Assembly: GCA_020740775.1 (NCBI GenBank)
Contig: JAHEWK010000041.1
Location: 182,686-246,685 of the forward strand
DNA: 64,000 nucleotides
Reading direction: 5' to 3'
Source: Ilyonectria destructans
Taxonomy: Eukaryota > Ascomycota > Sordariomycetes > Hypocreales > Nectriaceae
Of this stretch, positions 23,163-34,578 are shown one piece after another; positions within the stretch are counted from its first letter, which is position 1, and the number at the start of each line of letters is the position of its first letter. Position numbers and translations under genes: made by a program. The notes under the pieces were generated by a model. It made no database searches, was not told the origin of the DNA, and saw only the letters and a list, made by a program, of their open reading frames with translations.

Positions 23163-24132
23163 TGATGGACGTAGGGTAGGCTAGTAAGAAAGTAAGTGGG
23201 GTTTTGCATTCTGGTTTCAGCGTTGCGTGTTGTCAAGGCGACCTGTAGCTATCGCAAATCATATAGTCACATGGACTGCGTCCATATTTGGCGTCCATTT
23301 TGCATTGTGTGACGTTGATTTTCCTCCGAGGAAGAACGAGATATTTCCTCTGCGTCCCGGTGCACTGCAACGTTACGCCTCGGTGTGCTGTCCATTGTCT
23401 GCATCGGAAGAGAAAATGCTCGACCGTCCCGTCGCTTGTCCACATGCGCAAGCATGGTAACTGACAAATGTGTCGCAGTTGTTAAATGTAACAAGACTTC
23501 CGCATGGACTACATTATGAATCTTGTGGCTATCACAGTGCGAATATGAATGTGTCATTGCGTACTCTTACCAGATGACAAACATTTCTGCGTTGCATTTG
23601 TGACTTGCTGCTCGGCGTGCACTCCCTAGAGCCGTTTCTGGCTTTGTTGTCCCTCACTTCAGAGGTACGCACTGTCTGTCACTGTGCACGGTATCTGCCA
23701 CAGTGCGGCACAATGGGTGGTGCGGAAGGTCTGTGTGTGTGTACCACTGTACAAGAGTCCATTCGGAGCCGAATGCACCTAGTGCCGAAAGAAGGGGCAT
23801 CTCAAGCAAGGTGGTTGACGCCGCTGTGGCACACGACAAAGATGTCAAGTCGTGAGGCGGACTAGTCCCAACAGACATGTCAAAAACACCAATCCACTGT
23901 CATGAAATTCAGCCTCTATACTCCCTACGTCCTTCAATGGCCCACACCAGATCCCTACCCGGTCTCAGACTTGAGCTTCGGCCTGTAAAAGTCTAAGCGA
24001 GGATTCATGCCCTTGCCTTTATCGTACAAGGGGTGCGTACTCAGTATGAAATACGGAGTACAGAGTACCTGCGGAAACAATCATGTCCGGGGAGCGGGCA
24101 TCCGAGCGACTACAGCGCGGCTGAGCGGCGTG
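23163..24132. other. Intergenic, GC-moderate, no gene
   Basis: Short frames on both strands lie over one another (23227-23865) and none is protein-like. The stretch ends at the left TIR of the element that starts at 24133. Confidence 0.35.
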
Positions 24133-25143
24133 TACGGAAGGCTATATCTTACACTGGGTCAAAACGATTTTTAGGATAGGTCCACGGCAGCCGCGGGCAC
24201 TGGCAACCACTGGCTAGATGCAAGCCGCTAGTACCAATTAGGCAAAAGCCAATAGAATTACTTGAAATTCCAGGAATTATGGGACTTCTACTATATCCCA
24301 GCCTTCCAGCCCTTCTTATAACCCGCTTTTTTTTTTCCCAACCAATTCAATCGACCAGGTAGGTTCTACCCCGACCACTGCATTTCCTCCCTGCGCCCGC
24401 TCAATTGCGACCGGTCAGCTGGCCTACTCCCTTGCCTGGCAGTCACATGCCTTGGCGCCTGCGCGGCCTTTGTTCTGGTTCTTGCCTTTCTGGCCTTCTT
24501 CAGCAGTTTCCGCAGTTGCCCAAAAACTGCTGTTTGCCCCACCTTCCTCATGAAATTCACATCTCGTACGGTCCCGTACGGTTCCGCACGGTTTCTTCCG
24601 GCCTCGATCTCAACTTCACTCGCATTTTACCCGTCTTTTCACACACCCGTTCGGCGCCACGCACATACTAACAAACGAAGGGTAATAGATTTAGTACATG
24701 GCGTCGAATGATGAATGTGCGCGGACGACGCCGCTTGGGAGTGGCCGAGGAATTACGTGGCCGTTCGCCCTCGGCCGGGCCGCCAACACAAATTTGGTCC
24801 GTTTCAGGTATTAAGGTAGTGTTGGAATACGACCCTGTATAACGAAACCTCTGATAGATTGATATCCGGACCTTAGTCAGAAGGGGGGGTATGATAACCC
24901 CTCTTCCGGCCGATCCGGATGACGAGAAAAAGCAATCATCAACATCATCATCACTGTATTGATCCCTATTCATCAGATTGAATTGACCGTAACGGATCCA
25001 ACAGGTAGGTAAGTTAGGTTTCGATGTGAATTAATCTTGTACCGGGGTGGGGTGGGGACATGGGGGTATAGGGTGGGGTCCCTGTATTGACTAAAATCGA
25101 TGGAAAACGGGTTTTGACCCAGTGTAAGATATAGCCTTCCGTA
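24133..25143. mobile_element. Non-autonomous TIR element, 1,011 bp
   Basis: A 33-bp perfect terminal inverted repeat lies at 24133-24165 (starts TACGGAAGGC) and 25111-25143 (ends GCCTTCCGTA). The element is flanked by a direct 6-bp GGCGTG at 24127-24132 and 25144-25149, the expected mark of a target-site duplication. If TA is instead counted as duplicated target, a Tc1/mariner-type insertion is possible. The inside has no transposase; the longest frames are not protein-like. A copy of dispersed repeat C (24820-25003) sits inside, so it was captured or inserted later. The element fits a MITE-like or deletion-derivative DNA transposon. Confidence 0.8.
24820..25003 (-). repeat. Dispersed repeat C, copy 1
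   Basis: Inside the TIR element, reverse orientation. It contains ACGAAACCTCTGATAGATTG and the distal GAATTGACCGTAACGGATCC, which are the reverse complement of blocks seen at 28.1 and 39.2 kb. Confidence 0.7.
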
Positions 25144-25149
25144 GGCGTG

Positions 25150-27277
25150 CTTGGGTGGGGTCCCTTGCCGCAGTTAGTACATCTCAATTTTCTTTGCTGG
25201 GACGGGCCAAGGAGACGAGATATCCCTAATGAACCAGGGCTGTTCCCAGCCCCCGAGTACCCACTGGCCAAATATCATCCCTGGGCGATCGGAAAGGCGT
25301 CAAACGGGCGATATAGGCTGACACTGTGTGGACGACGCGACTGCTTTTACGTTGATGTAGTGTCCTCGCATTGTGCCACGGGGATGCTGCTTCCACGTAC
25401 CATCGGCACCACCGGGGTATCGCGGCCGGGGACGATGCCCTGTCTGCCTTGTTTTGACGAGGAGCAGTGGATGAACATCTCCCATTATGCATGTCATTGG
25501 TCTGTGGCACAACCAAATGCTGCCGGAAGGACGGCTCGGTGTGGGCATAACGTCTCGATGCCGTTGGGTTGTCCCGGCCTCAGGCAGGAACGTCTCGTGT
25601 GGAGTTACGGCCATTGTCCGGTAGAATTCAGGCTGGCCCGAGCTCCTTCTTCCCACCACAGGGCAATACGGCGGATCGACGTAGGCTGGTAGAGGAGCTG
25701 TCCTGCCGACCTCGCTGCTCATCCATTACCTGATCATCCTCGACTCTCCCATACTGTACAGTACTCCTTAGAGTGATTGCTTTGCATAGTGTACTGTACC
25801 CTGCCTTTGGGTGTCAAACAGTAGAACGTTCTCGGACGGCTTCCAAAAGCTGAGCCGGCTTGTTCTTCTATTCTGGGTCGTAGGTCCTGGTCGTTTTTCG
25901 GACGGTCTCGCCGCCAACGAGATTATTTTCCCCTCATCCGCCGATCCAAGAATACCCTTGACAAGCACCGAAACTGCCTCCCAGACGGAATGCATCACAC
26001 CCCGGTCGTCCGGACGGCGCGGGTTCGATGCCCTGCAATCATACTTCCAGACAATATTTTGGGCCTGGAAACTGACCAGTTCCTCGGCGACTTCTTCTAT
26101 GAGCAGAAGAATTGCTAATGCCTGCCCGAGGTAACAGCAGAGTAACCCGCGGAGAAACTCGAAGCCTGCAATCTGTATACACAGTACGGGATTCATTGCC
26201 TGTCCAAAGACAACCAGGTCGAAGTGAGTCGGCGTCAATGGACCGGTCGATAGAGGCTAAGGCAGGTACGCGGTCCCGCACGACGGGTATGAATGTCCAA
26301 GGATCGCTAGACGGCACCGTCCAAGATTTCAGAGCCCACACCCCCGATTCATGATACCGAATCACCGTAGACGTAGGGAACCATTACGACAAGTCGATCG
26401 ACCCCCAAACGAACGTCACTCTACTAAACAGCGCAATGCACAGGGGACATGCAGGCATGGCCATGCACGCAGCTGTAGGGAATCCCATGGAGGGATGGAG
26501 CGGGTAGTAAGATTCTCATCGAGGGGCGACGACTCCGGGAGTCCGCCAAATATATCACGATACCCAATGACGTACAGAGTGTAATGTAGCGCAGCCGTGA
26601 TGTGATAAATTATTCTTTCTTTTGAAGCCTACTATCTCTTCTAATAGACAGCTACTCGCATGTAGTGGCCTGTTGGTCTACGTGTTGGCCGCTGCACAAC
26701 CGTTTTGGGAGTGGTTCTGGTGTTGCGATTAGGGTCCATGCCACGAGAGTCGGAAGTAGCTGCTGCGTCACAAACCGAGCCCGCTTCATTCCAGAGTACT
26801 CGATTAGCATACCGCAATAGCACCAAGCACGCTCATGTGTCTGTACGTACCTATGAACCAAGCTTCCGCCTTCATGAGATCCTAGCCGTGATGAAACGAG
26901 TTCAGCTGGGTCGACAGCGGGATTACGGGAGAGATGCCGCACGCCCACAAGTCTACCGATATTCCAATACTTTCACGAAATCAGCAGTCAATTTGCATCA
27001 TCATATCTAAACATCGGTGCAATCTATGCGGCGAGTTTTCTCCTTTCCATAACGTCAAATTACAGATCCAATCGTAGATACAGGGCACGCCATATACGGG
27101 GCCCCGATGATCACTGACAAAGGACGAAAACGAACCATCAAATACAAGAACACTAGGAAATCCCGGTTATTTACGCTGCAGCTACTCCGTGCTTCTTGAA
27201 TGGAACGCATAACGTTTATGGTGAACTTGCTAGTCTAGACACTGCCAAATATCCTTTGACGCTCCAAGACCCTATCA
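25150..27277. other. GC-rich gene-poor region
   Basis: Long frames overlap on both strands (25147-25692 plus, 25300-25722 minus, 25768-26238 minus, 26039-26365 minus), as expected by chance in GC-rich DNA. The frame at 25768-26238 minus (156 codons, with a hydrophobic helix LGQALAILLLIEEV) is the only one with some protein character. I cannot name it or find splice partners. Nothing else is supported. Confidence 0.35.
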
Positions 27278-27952
27278 ATGTCTCTCCAGGGTTCCTACGA
27301 TGGTGGCCCAGATACAACGATGGGCCGTGAGGTTTCTTACTGTTTTATATGCACCACTGAGTGGTACCGAGACGATCGAGATGAACATGCATTTCTCTGT
27401 CAAAAATGCGAAGAAGATAATGTAGGAAACATTGTAATCTTCCTCGCCAACTCTGTCAAGCCCTATGCTTTTCAAGGTGCTGACCTACCCTAGGCTGATC
27501 CGGGGGACAATGCTGAACAGCCAGACGATCATACCTCCGTTGCTACCTTTCCAACTAGGAATGGGACCGGTAGAGACAGCCTGTTATCCGATGACGCCCT
27601 TTGGCGGGTAATATTCAGCCAACCATTTATCCAACCGCCCACGTTAACGGGAAGAGGATCTGGTCAAAGTACCCCTTTTGTCATGATTCCCGACTTCCTC
27701 GCCGAGGTCACTAGTCAAAAATCGTCAGAAGATGCACTGCGAAAGTTGCCCCGCAAGCTAGCCATATTCGATCACGACGCGGCCAAGGTGTGCGCCATAT
27801 GTATAGATGACATGGAAGCAAGGGAAAAGATTATCGTATTGCCATGTCAACATCAATTTCATGAGGCTTGTGGGGTGCGGTGGTTGGCGGGCAGGTATAC
27901 CTGCCCGGTCTGCCGAAAGCCAATCACAGAGGAATCTCAAAGCAATGGCTGA
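27278..27952 (+). CDS. RING-H2 finger protein (probable E3 ubiquitin ligase)
   Basis: Two exons, 27278-27421 and 27494-27952, encode 200 residues. The 72-nt intron (donor GTAGGA, branch CTGAC at about 27481, acceptor CCCTAG) is a multiple of three. Without splicing the frame would read into a TAG that is the acceptor itself. The N-terminus has two CxxC pairs (C22/C25 and C41/C44), perhaps a second zinc site. The C-terminal RING-H2 is C148-x2-C151-x14-C166-x-H168-x2-H171-x2-C174-x10-C185-x2-C188, complete for two zinc ions. By family it passes ubiquitin from an E2 to a substrate. There is no membrane span. It is isolated from other genes. Confidence 0.82.
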
Positions 27953-28125
27953 AGTTAGTCACATATCTTGAATGTTGAGTATGGTATATTATTTCGTATT
28001 TATTGTGCCGCCGGTGGCAGGAGATAACTGATCAGCTTCACCGGGATAAGGAATCAGAATCATCGTAAAGTCTGGTTACCCTATGCCAATTGGATGATAC
28101 GGTTTTGGGCATAATTAGCTTCCTG

Positions 28126-28400
28126 TTGGGTCCGATATGGTGAATTCGATCAGGGCAATAGCGTTCAATAGAGTGTGGAGACCATTGATGATTGTGTTGA
28201 TCTAGGATGCCTCCGGCCCCCTCCTTTCTGTGAGGTGAGGGGTTTCCCTTGGCGTTAAATACATCTCTCTCTCTCTCTCTCTCTTCTGTGAGGGTTTTTT
28301 CTGCCAATCTCACCCCCTATGACTAAGATCAGGATATTGATATATCAGAGTATTGTGCATATCCGACCCTCATTCTGCCACCTGAGGGTCAATCTAACAA
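28126..28400 (+). repeat. Dispersed repeat C, copy 2, with a CT microsatellite
   Basis: Holds GGTCCGATATGGTGAATTCG, TTGATCTAGGATGCCTCCGG and CTAAGATCAGGATATTGATA, matching the 39.2 kb copy in the same orientation. A (CT)n run at about 28262-28285 has grown inside it. The tail CCACCTGAGGGTCAATCTAA resembles the sequence at 18655. Confidence 0.7.
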
Positions 28401-29164
28401 TACACTCATCTATGTCACTCATCTGATTAGGGGGAACAGACGTCGTCAAAGCCAGCGGCGATTTCCAACTCACGATGACCGAATGTCCCAGGTGTAGCAA
28501 ACGTAAGGCTCATGTGTCAGATACCCCGTCCCTAAATCTAGCAAGGGACTGCCTATAAATCTGAGGTTGCCTTTATTAGTAGTGTTGGTTAGACCATGAC
28601 CAATTGGACATGCGAGTTGTCTTAGTGCAATCGGCGACCTCATGTAGGCCCGCGGTCGGCACTCCTAGGTGATGGATCTAATATTAGCGTTACTGAAAAC
28701 ATGAGCGTTGACGGGTAGGCGGATCATAGCTCAGCTCGTTCGACCGCGATTCCTTGTCAGAGTAGTCCATTGCGGTCTCATACTCCATACATACCCACCA
28801 GCGGGCCTCCAAAACACGAATTCCGCCAAATTGAACCGTTCTAGAAGACCACTGGACTCCGGATGGATACAATTTTATTGAAGCCGTTTCGGGCTGCGTT
28901 GGTAAGCGGGCAAGAAGTGGCCTTCAGCACAAGGGCGAGTTACTCAAACACAGTTTTGAGATTATGACGTTGAAATGTAAACAGTGTTGAAATTGGACGA
29001 GAATACGCTTTCAAGCCTTCATGTCCATGACAAAACTTCTCCATGGAATATCATTGCAGAAATAAGCAAACATAGATACTGTACAATACAAAGTGCGCCG
29101 GGATCGTTCTTCAATATCCTAATAAACCCGCACCGACAATCTTACCTTTACGTCTCGGCTTCCT
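28401..29164. other. Intergenic
   Basis: No supported gene. The minus-strand frame 28690-28872 and the plus-strand frame 28984-29202 lack family features. Confidence 0.35.
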
Positions 29165-30184
29165 TTGGTACAGGTGCACATACGGCGCCGGGAACGTTTT
29201 GATGGATGTACAACCCGAAAACAGCCAGCAACCGGTTGGCGAGATATTGAGTTCTTGTTCGATTCCCGGTTCTTTCACGGAATGCAAATCCATTCTAATG
29301 CTTTGCTTACAGGTCTCCTAGCTCTAAATATGCACGAAGTCAATCTGGGATTCTGTGCTGGCCTCTTTGGCGACGACATCCGGGATTTTTACACGGCCCG
29401 GTACGCCAATTCTAGACCCTATAAGCACGCCATTATCAACGACCTCCTTGACGATACCTTCTTGCGGTCAGTCCTCAACGAGATCAACGCCAACATTTCA
29501 TTCACAGTCAACAATGCCAACATCTGCAAGATCTACCAGGCGGTCTTTCCTAACCTCAACGGCTTACATGACAAGCTCCCCGCCAGCCTTCCATCTTTAT
29601 TGAGGCTCCGAAATGCTATATATTCGGAGACCTTTTGCAATTATGTATCCCACATCACTAATTGCGGCCTCTTGAGTAGCCACAAAGTTGATATGGTTAT
29701 CACCATGTACACTCCCGGCTGTTTCTTCCTACGTCAAAGCGATGTCATCGGCACCCGGCGGTTGAGATATATTCTCTACCTTGCCGATCCTGATAAACCC
29801 TGGAAACCCCACTGGGGGGGTTCTTTACGCCTATTCCCCAAGCAGGATATAAATGGTGAAGTCGCTCTGCCCGATCTCACTCGGGTTATTCCCCCCACTT
29901 GGAACCGGCTTAGCGTCTTCGCTGTCCCTCCTGGCGAATCTTTCTACGACGTCGAGGAGGTATACGATACAGTGAGCAAAGAGCAGCTCGAAAATGACGG
30001 TGGAAGGGTGTACATAGCTATTAGTGGATGGTTCCATGCCCCTCAGGTGGGTGACGAAAATTACGTCCAGAGCAATAAAGAGTTGCATGCTAAAGGCAAC
30101 AGCGGCATGCGGGCCCCGGCCAGGCCTCCCAGGTCCTGCATGCCCGCAAGCCAGAATGACTTAGACAACATAGACACTGATTAG
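29165..30184 (+). CDS. Ofd1/Tpa1-type 2OG-Fe(II) oxygenase homolog lacking active-site residues
   Basis: The 339-codon frame clearly belongs to the prolyl dihydroxylase family Ofd1/Tpa1: LFGDDIRDFYTARYANSRPY (residues 67-86), LNGLHDKLPASLPSLLRLRN (131-150), then MYTPGCF, DVIGTRRLRYILYLADPDKPW, WGGSLRLFP, PPGESF and ISGWFHAPQ. The functional residues are changed. The iron-binding H-x-D is Gln191-Ser192-Asp193, the second iron His is Tyr261, and the Arg that binds 2-oxoglutarate (R in the family's RVRMAISGW) is Tyr283. The protein also stops soon after the first domain and lacks the C-terminal Ofd1 domain. The fold core is otherwise well kept. The true start is unsure: TTGCTTACAG at about 29304-29313 looks like an acceptor, so residues before about 50 may be intron. 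It is likely a pseudoenzyme or a young pseudogene. Confidence 0.8.
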   Translation: MVQVHIRRRERFDGCTTRKQPATGWRDIEFLFDSRFFHGMQIHSNALLTGLLALNMHEVNLGFCAGLFGDDIRDFYTARYANSRPYKHAIINDLLDDTFLRSVLNEINANISFTVNNANICKIYQAVFPNLNGLHDKLPASLPSLLRLRNAIYSETFCNYVSHITNCGLLSSHKVDMVITMYTPGCFFLRQSDVIGTRRLRYILYLADPDKPWKPHWGGSLRLFPKQDINGEVALPDLTRVIPPTWNRLSVFAVPPGESFYDVEEVYDTVSKEQLENDGGRVYIAISGWFHAPQVGDENYVQSNKELHAKGNSGMRAPARPPRSCMPASQNDLDNIDTD

Positions 30185-31338
30185 CTAGTTAACCTAATCC
30201 TGTGGGATATATTATATATTCTTGATGAAGCATAGGATACTTATAGTGGTTGACAGGCAGCCATCAATACACTGCTGCTTTGAGGGCGGTTCTCATGCTA
30301 CGGGCTTAAGGTTCACTCTGTACTCGACAAGATAGCTCCAAGGATTACCAATATATACCGCAATTAACGGTGGGAAATATATCGTTTGTCTCTGAAACGA
30401 GGTGTTAGTGAATCCACCTGAGAGCGGTATAGTTATGGCCGACCCTCCTCTATATACTTGAGGGGATTTCGCTGGTCTCTAAGAACACATTGAAGGAAAT
30501 AGCGATCAGGGATCATAAGAAGTACATAATAGTTAGTGACAAGATCTGCAGCTTAACGCCATGGTAAATCCCAATTTATAGGACACTAACCCCGGTCCAG
30601 TCACACGCGTTGCTACTCTAGGCCGGACAACTCAAAGCGTACTATCTTAGAGGTGGACTTGTTTTGCATCAAACGGTGAATAATTCAAGATCAACGGGTT
30701 CATTTAACTAGATTTCACAATAGAGGACTACATGCAATGTAATGGGACTACTGATAGGCTAGTCTCTAGGAGCCAAGGTGAAGGGAACAGGTAGGATCGT
30801 ACATCTGTTAAGAAGAGCTCATTATAGTATGTTCAGGGCAGGCCGCTCAGCTTGGCCATCCATATTGGCTAAGCACGGTTGGTTTTGGGCCCTCTTTTGA
30901 AAGTGATAGCGATCCACGATGCTGGGAATTATACGCAGCGACACTCCCTCAGAAAACGCGGTTCATTTATCTATCGTGCCTATATCACGCATAGCTACTA
31001 AGGCTATTCTCTTATGATGACTCTATTATAATCTCCCAATATCGAGAGGTACAGTTATTGAAGACTTGAAGATGCCAAAGGGAGGTCAGAGTTAGCTGCG
31101 TGATCCCGCACGTTGGCCTCATTTGTCCCAAGCAGAATATTACACAACGGTCAACCGAAACTTGATGCAGCAGATATACGGCATTTTAAATATATGTGTA
31201 TTTATCTCATGAATCAAGTTCGACTTAAACTCAGCAAATACAACTTCAATGCATCTGATGACGCCTTATTGCTTCTAATCAATAGATAAACTCATTTCCA
31301 TCCACATTTGTCAATGTACGCGATATCGCGTTCATCGT
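30185..31338. other. Intergenic, no gene seen
   Basis: No frame above 60 codons with any protein character and no repeat that I can match elsewhere in the window. Confidence 0.4.
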
Positions 31339-31888
31339 TCACAAGGTGAATTCATTTTGGCAAGGGCAACGGTATACTTCACCCCTTGTTTCAGCAAGCT
31401 GCTCTGCCTCCATCCTGATATTTTGAAAATCATGCTTTAAATCCTCAAGCGCAAAAATTGCATCTCCCAATTTCCTCAAGAGCGAAATGTGGCGTACATC
31501 AGACAGCGCGTCACTATTGCTCGGCATTCGCGGATACCCGGGGGGCGAAAGATCCAAATTCAGCGCGCCGGGTTCACTGACCAGTAGCGATGTCCTTCGC
31601 CTACGTTGTCTCCTTATTCGGCTATATACCACATCGGACGTATGTGGCCGTATGGGTGTTTGCGGTCGAGGCGGTCGAGGCGGTCGATCATACAAAGACG
31701 ATCCGAGACTCCCAATACTTTCACTGATATCAGTTGGACTGTCGGTAATGTAACCAGGATATTCTCCAAACTGGGTATCTAGGATACTGTCAGCATTTCC
31801 CAGCCTCTATATGGATTCGTCGGGATTCACCAGAACTTTCACCGGAACTTTCTGAAGCCTCCAACTCAAATAAATTGTATCGCCTCAT
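31339..31888 (-). pseudogene. Low-complexity/coiled-coil protein with a frameshift
   Basis: From ATG at 31888 the minus strand reads MRRYNLFELEASESSGESSG and continues to IHIEAG, then meets TGA near 31805. In the next frame the sequence is open and protein-like straight through to 31339: NADSILDTQFGEYPGYITD, then a Pro/Arg-rich stretch, then the helical segment LLRKLGDAIFALEDLKHDFQ, and a C-terminal CPCQNEFTL. One G fewer in the GGG at about 31812 would restore the frame, so this is a 1-bp insertion or a base-calling error. I found no intron that explains it. The family is unknown. Confidence 0.45.
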
Positions 31889-33489
31889 GGTATTGACTGT
31901 CATGGAAATACTCAAGGCAATTCAGAACCAGGATGAGAGAGTCCAAGTCGTGGAATCTTGACTTTGAAGACATTGGTACTGATATTGGAGCGGGGACTAA
32001 AGTTATATACATTTTTTCAGCAGTTTCTTCCGTGACCCACCCAATTCCGGCCATACTCGAACCATGTGTAAGCAAACACTACTATTCAATCGCCAAAAAT
32101 GGAGGATATCAATTATTGACTTGACTTTGGGATTGTCTTAGATAATTGTATGTACAGTATTAAGTGATACAGTACAATGCAGTGCAGTCCAGTAGTGTAT
32201 GATACAGTACTTGTACATATTCACAAGGCAAAGTACAGTAACCCTTAAGGCCGTTTAAGTGCTGTAGTCTATGTCGCGTATTCACCTAACGCTTTCCTCG
32301 CAGCCAAAAGTGGCTTCGTTGCAGGATAGAAATACGGCCGGTACAGACTTTCAGCAGACCGCTTATTATTGGCAGAATATTGTCAATTAGGAGCTAAAAC
32401 CGGCCACGAACTGTCTAAAACAAAACTAGAAGCTCAGTCTTGCTTAGCCCAAAATGGTCCATAAGAGGCGGTTGTGACCGTTCTTTCGACCAAATCACTT
32501 AGTCCAGAAGTACTACAGTATATTGGCTAGGGTGCGAATACTTTCTTAATCTAAAACACTCCCCGGCATTTCCATTTACTGTTAAAGAAATCACCAATCC
32601 CAGCATTCTTCAGTCATGCTAAAACACCCAGCAAAAGTACTTTATAAACAGTGCTTCAGATGCCGCCGTCTCTTTGAAGATATGTCTACCGACGAACCAA
32701 CCACGGTGGAGTTTGCGCCAAATATGTACTACTGTCTCGAATGCGATAAAATTACCGGCTATTCCCAAGAAACAAATGGAAATTGTCAACAGGGCGACAA
32801 CGTCAACAGGAGTCATAGCTCAGCGAGCGCAAATACTTCACAGAGGGGGGTTTAAGGTGAAGAGCCGTCCTCCCCGCGGTTAATTCCAGAGTGTGGTACT
32901 AACTGATTGATTTAGACGCAGCCAAAAAGTCGTAACCCAAACACAATTGAACTTAAGTGTGCGGAAGGATTTAACACCTTACGAGGCTGCAAGCGCAATT
33001 GAATACTCACATTGACCGTATTAACGTCTCTGCGTCTTCACTGCGTGGAATCCACAGCGTCACTTTGATCTATTCGAAGGGATTGAACGATCTGGACTAC
33101 TTATAGATAACACGCCAAAGTCACATATTAAGCCGATTAAATAGATTCGAGAATTGAGTATAATTCCAGAGAATTTTATCACAGCATACCTATGCCTGGT
33201 TACAACGGCCCGTGGAAATTCGTAGTCTGTACAGTGGCCACAATCTACAGTAATATAATTCGGTGCAGCCTCTAATATTCTAGTCCAATTTTGCCGCCTG
33301 AATTTTGGTAACCACATGAAGGCCATATTCACTGAGTTGAATAGCAATATAACCGTGCCAACCACGCCCTCAAGTTATTGCCGATTATGGCAGCGCCTTC
33401 TTGACTTGATAAATAAGACGTCATTCCAAGTTCCAATTTTTAGTCAAGTATACCGAGCGTGGAAACGTTGAAAGGAATCGAATTCTTGT
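31889..33489. other. Intergenic with small ORFs and ACAGTA-rich stretch
   Basis: The minus-strand frame 31866-32075 has some protein character (ending SLILVLNCLEYFHDS), and the plus-strand frame 32616-32855 has two CxxC pairs (CFRC, CLEC). Neither can be assigned. A cluster of ACAGTA/TACAGT words lies at about 32150-32245. Nothing else is seen. Confidence 0.35.
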
Positions 33490-34578
33490 GTGATGAGCAC
33501 CAATATTCCAATGGTTCCCAATCCAGGCAAATCTTGGACGGGGGGGCCACCTTCGCCACAAGAGATAGATCGTGTGATACAAGGGTACGGTGGTACTACG
33601 ACGGCTTTCGATTCCGTGGAGACCAACACCAAAACTGGTAAAGCCCAAAGCTCTATTCGTGAATGGGTAATTGAACTCAATCAGGAGAACGGAAGGCTAC
33701 TATTTGAGAGTTACTATTACCGAAACTTGGTTCACGACGTACTCATTCGTCTGATGCAGCTAATTCAGACCCACAGTGGCCATCTCTGCTACATAGTGGA
33801 CAACTATACTGCTGGGATGGGAGGGGCTGGAGCTACCCTTGAGTGTACCACGGAGAGGATGAGGAGCTTCTCACATCCCAATGCAGTTGGCGTCATGCCG
33901 GGCCATCATCTTTCAAATTCTAGGTGCAGCGATACGGGGATGCAATGGCTCAATGATAAAGGAAGTCTTGCTGCTTCTCGTATCCAAAGTTCCCCCTTCA
34001 TCGAACCTGTTTCCAATGAGAGTGGGAACTGTGGCTCAACTCGGGAGCTTGTTGTCGACCTTACTCGTGAGAACGGTAAATTGAGATATCAAATTTCTCG
34101 GGACAGAAGCCTAGTTACTAAAGTGCTTATACACTTGGTGACCGAGCTACGATTTCATTCTAATAGTCTCAACTCAATCATACAAAGGTTCAACGCGGAA
34201 ATTGAAAGGTCCACGATCGAGTGGCAGAATAGAACTAGATCTCACCACTCGAATAGTGGAAACATTAAAAACACAATTCCCATCAACGAACTTAATATAT
34301 ATGATGTTTTCACACAATATAATGAGGGTGCTCTTGAGCATTCTTCCAACAGCTCTGACGGCTCATTTGGCAATGTCATAGCCGAGCATAAAACGAACAC
34401 GGTTTCTGACTCCATTAATGACCTAAATCGCCAGATTGAGGAACTTCGATACGAATACGAATACTACAGCAATCTTGTCGACTATGGATTGGCGTGTTTC
34501 GTACCCTTGGTACAATTTCATTTGAACAAACTTCGATGGCTCGTTCATAGATGCAGCGAGGAATCTCAGTTAGTATGA
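33490..34578 (+). CDS. Protein with three diverged helical repeats
   Basis: Intact 362-codon frame. Three related helical units are spaced about 125 residues apart: IREWVIELNQENGRLLFESY (about residues 55-75, continuing to HSGHLCYIVDN), TRELVVDLTRENGKLRYQIS (about 183-203, continuing to FHSNSLNSIIQRF) and INDLNRQIEELRYEYEYYSN (about 307-327, continuing to HLNKLRWLVHRC). Each unit is a heptad-rich helix with E-N-G/E-x-LR followed by a second helix, and the units are joined by Ser/Asn-rich linkers. I see no membrane span or signal peptide. The family is unknown to me. The smaller gene at 35995 has one similar unit (NQKLSIENWQLKREH), so the two may be relatives. A structural or binding role is a guess. 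Confidence 0.65.
   Translation: MMSTNIPMVPNPGKSWTGGPPSPQEIDRVIQGYGGTTTAFDSVETNTKTGKAQSSIREWVIELNQENGRLLFESYYYRNLVHDVLIRLMQLIQTHSGHLCYIVDNYTAGMGGAGATLECTTERMRSFSHPNAVGVMPGHHLSNSRCSDTGMQWLNDKGSLAASRIQSSPFIEPVSNESGNCGSTRELVVDLTRENGKLRYQISRDRSLVTKVLIHLVTELRFHSNSLNSIIQRFNAEIERSTIEWQNRTRSHHSNSGNIKNTIPINELNIYDVFTQYNEGALEHSSNSSDGSFGNVIAEHKTNTVSDSINDLNRQIEELRYEYEYYSNLVDYGLACFVPLVQFHLNKLRWLVHRCSEESQLV

Noticed and set aside
25147..26365. Several long overlapping ORFs on both strands
   Set aside because: GC-rich DNA gives long chance frames; no domain, splice logic or consistent strand bias.
27490..27494. In-frame TAG in the RING gene seen as a nonsense mutation
   Set aside because: A 72-nt intron with a donor, CTGAC branch and CCCTAG acceptor removes it and keeps the frame.
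29255..29280. tRNA B-box-like GTTCGATTCCC sequence
   Set aside because: No cloverleaf and no A box upstream; it lies within the Ofd1-like frame.
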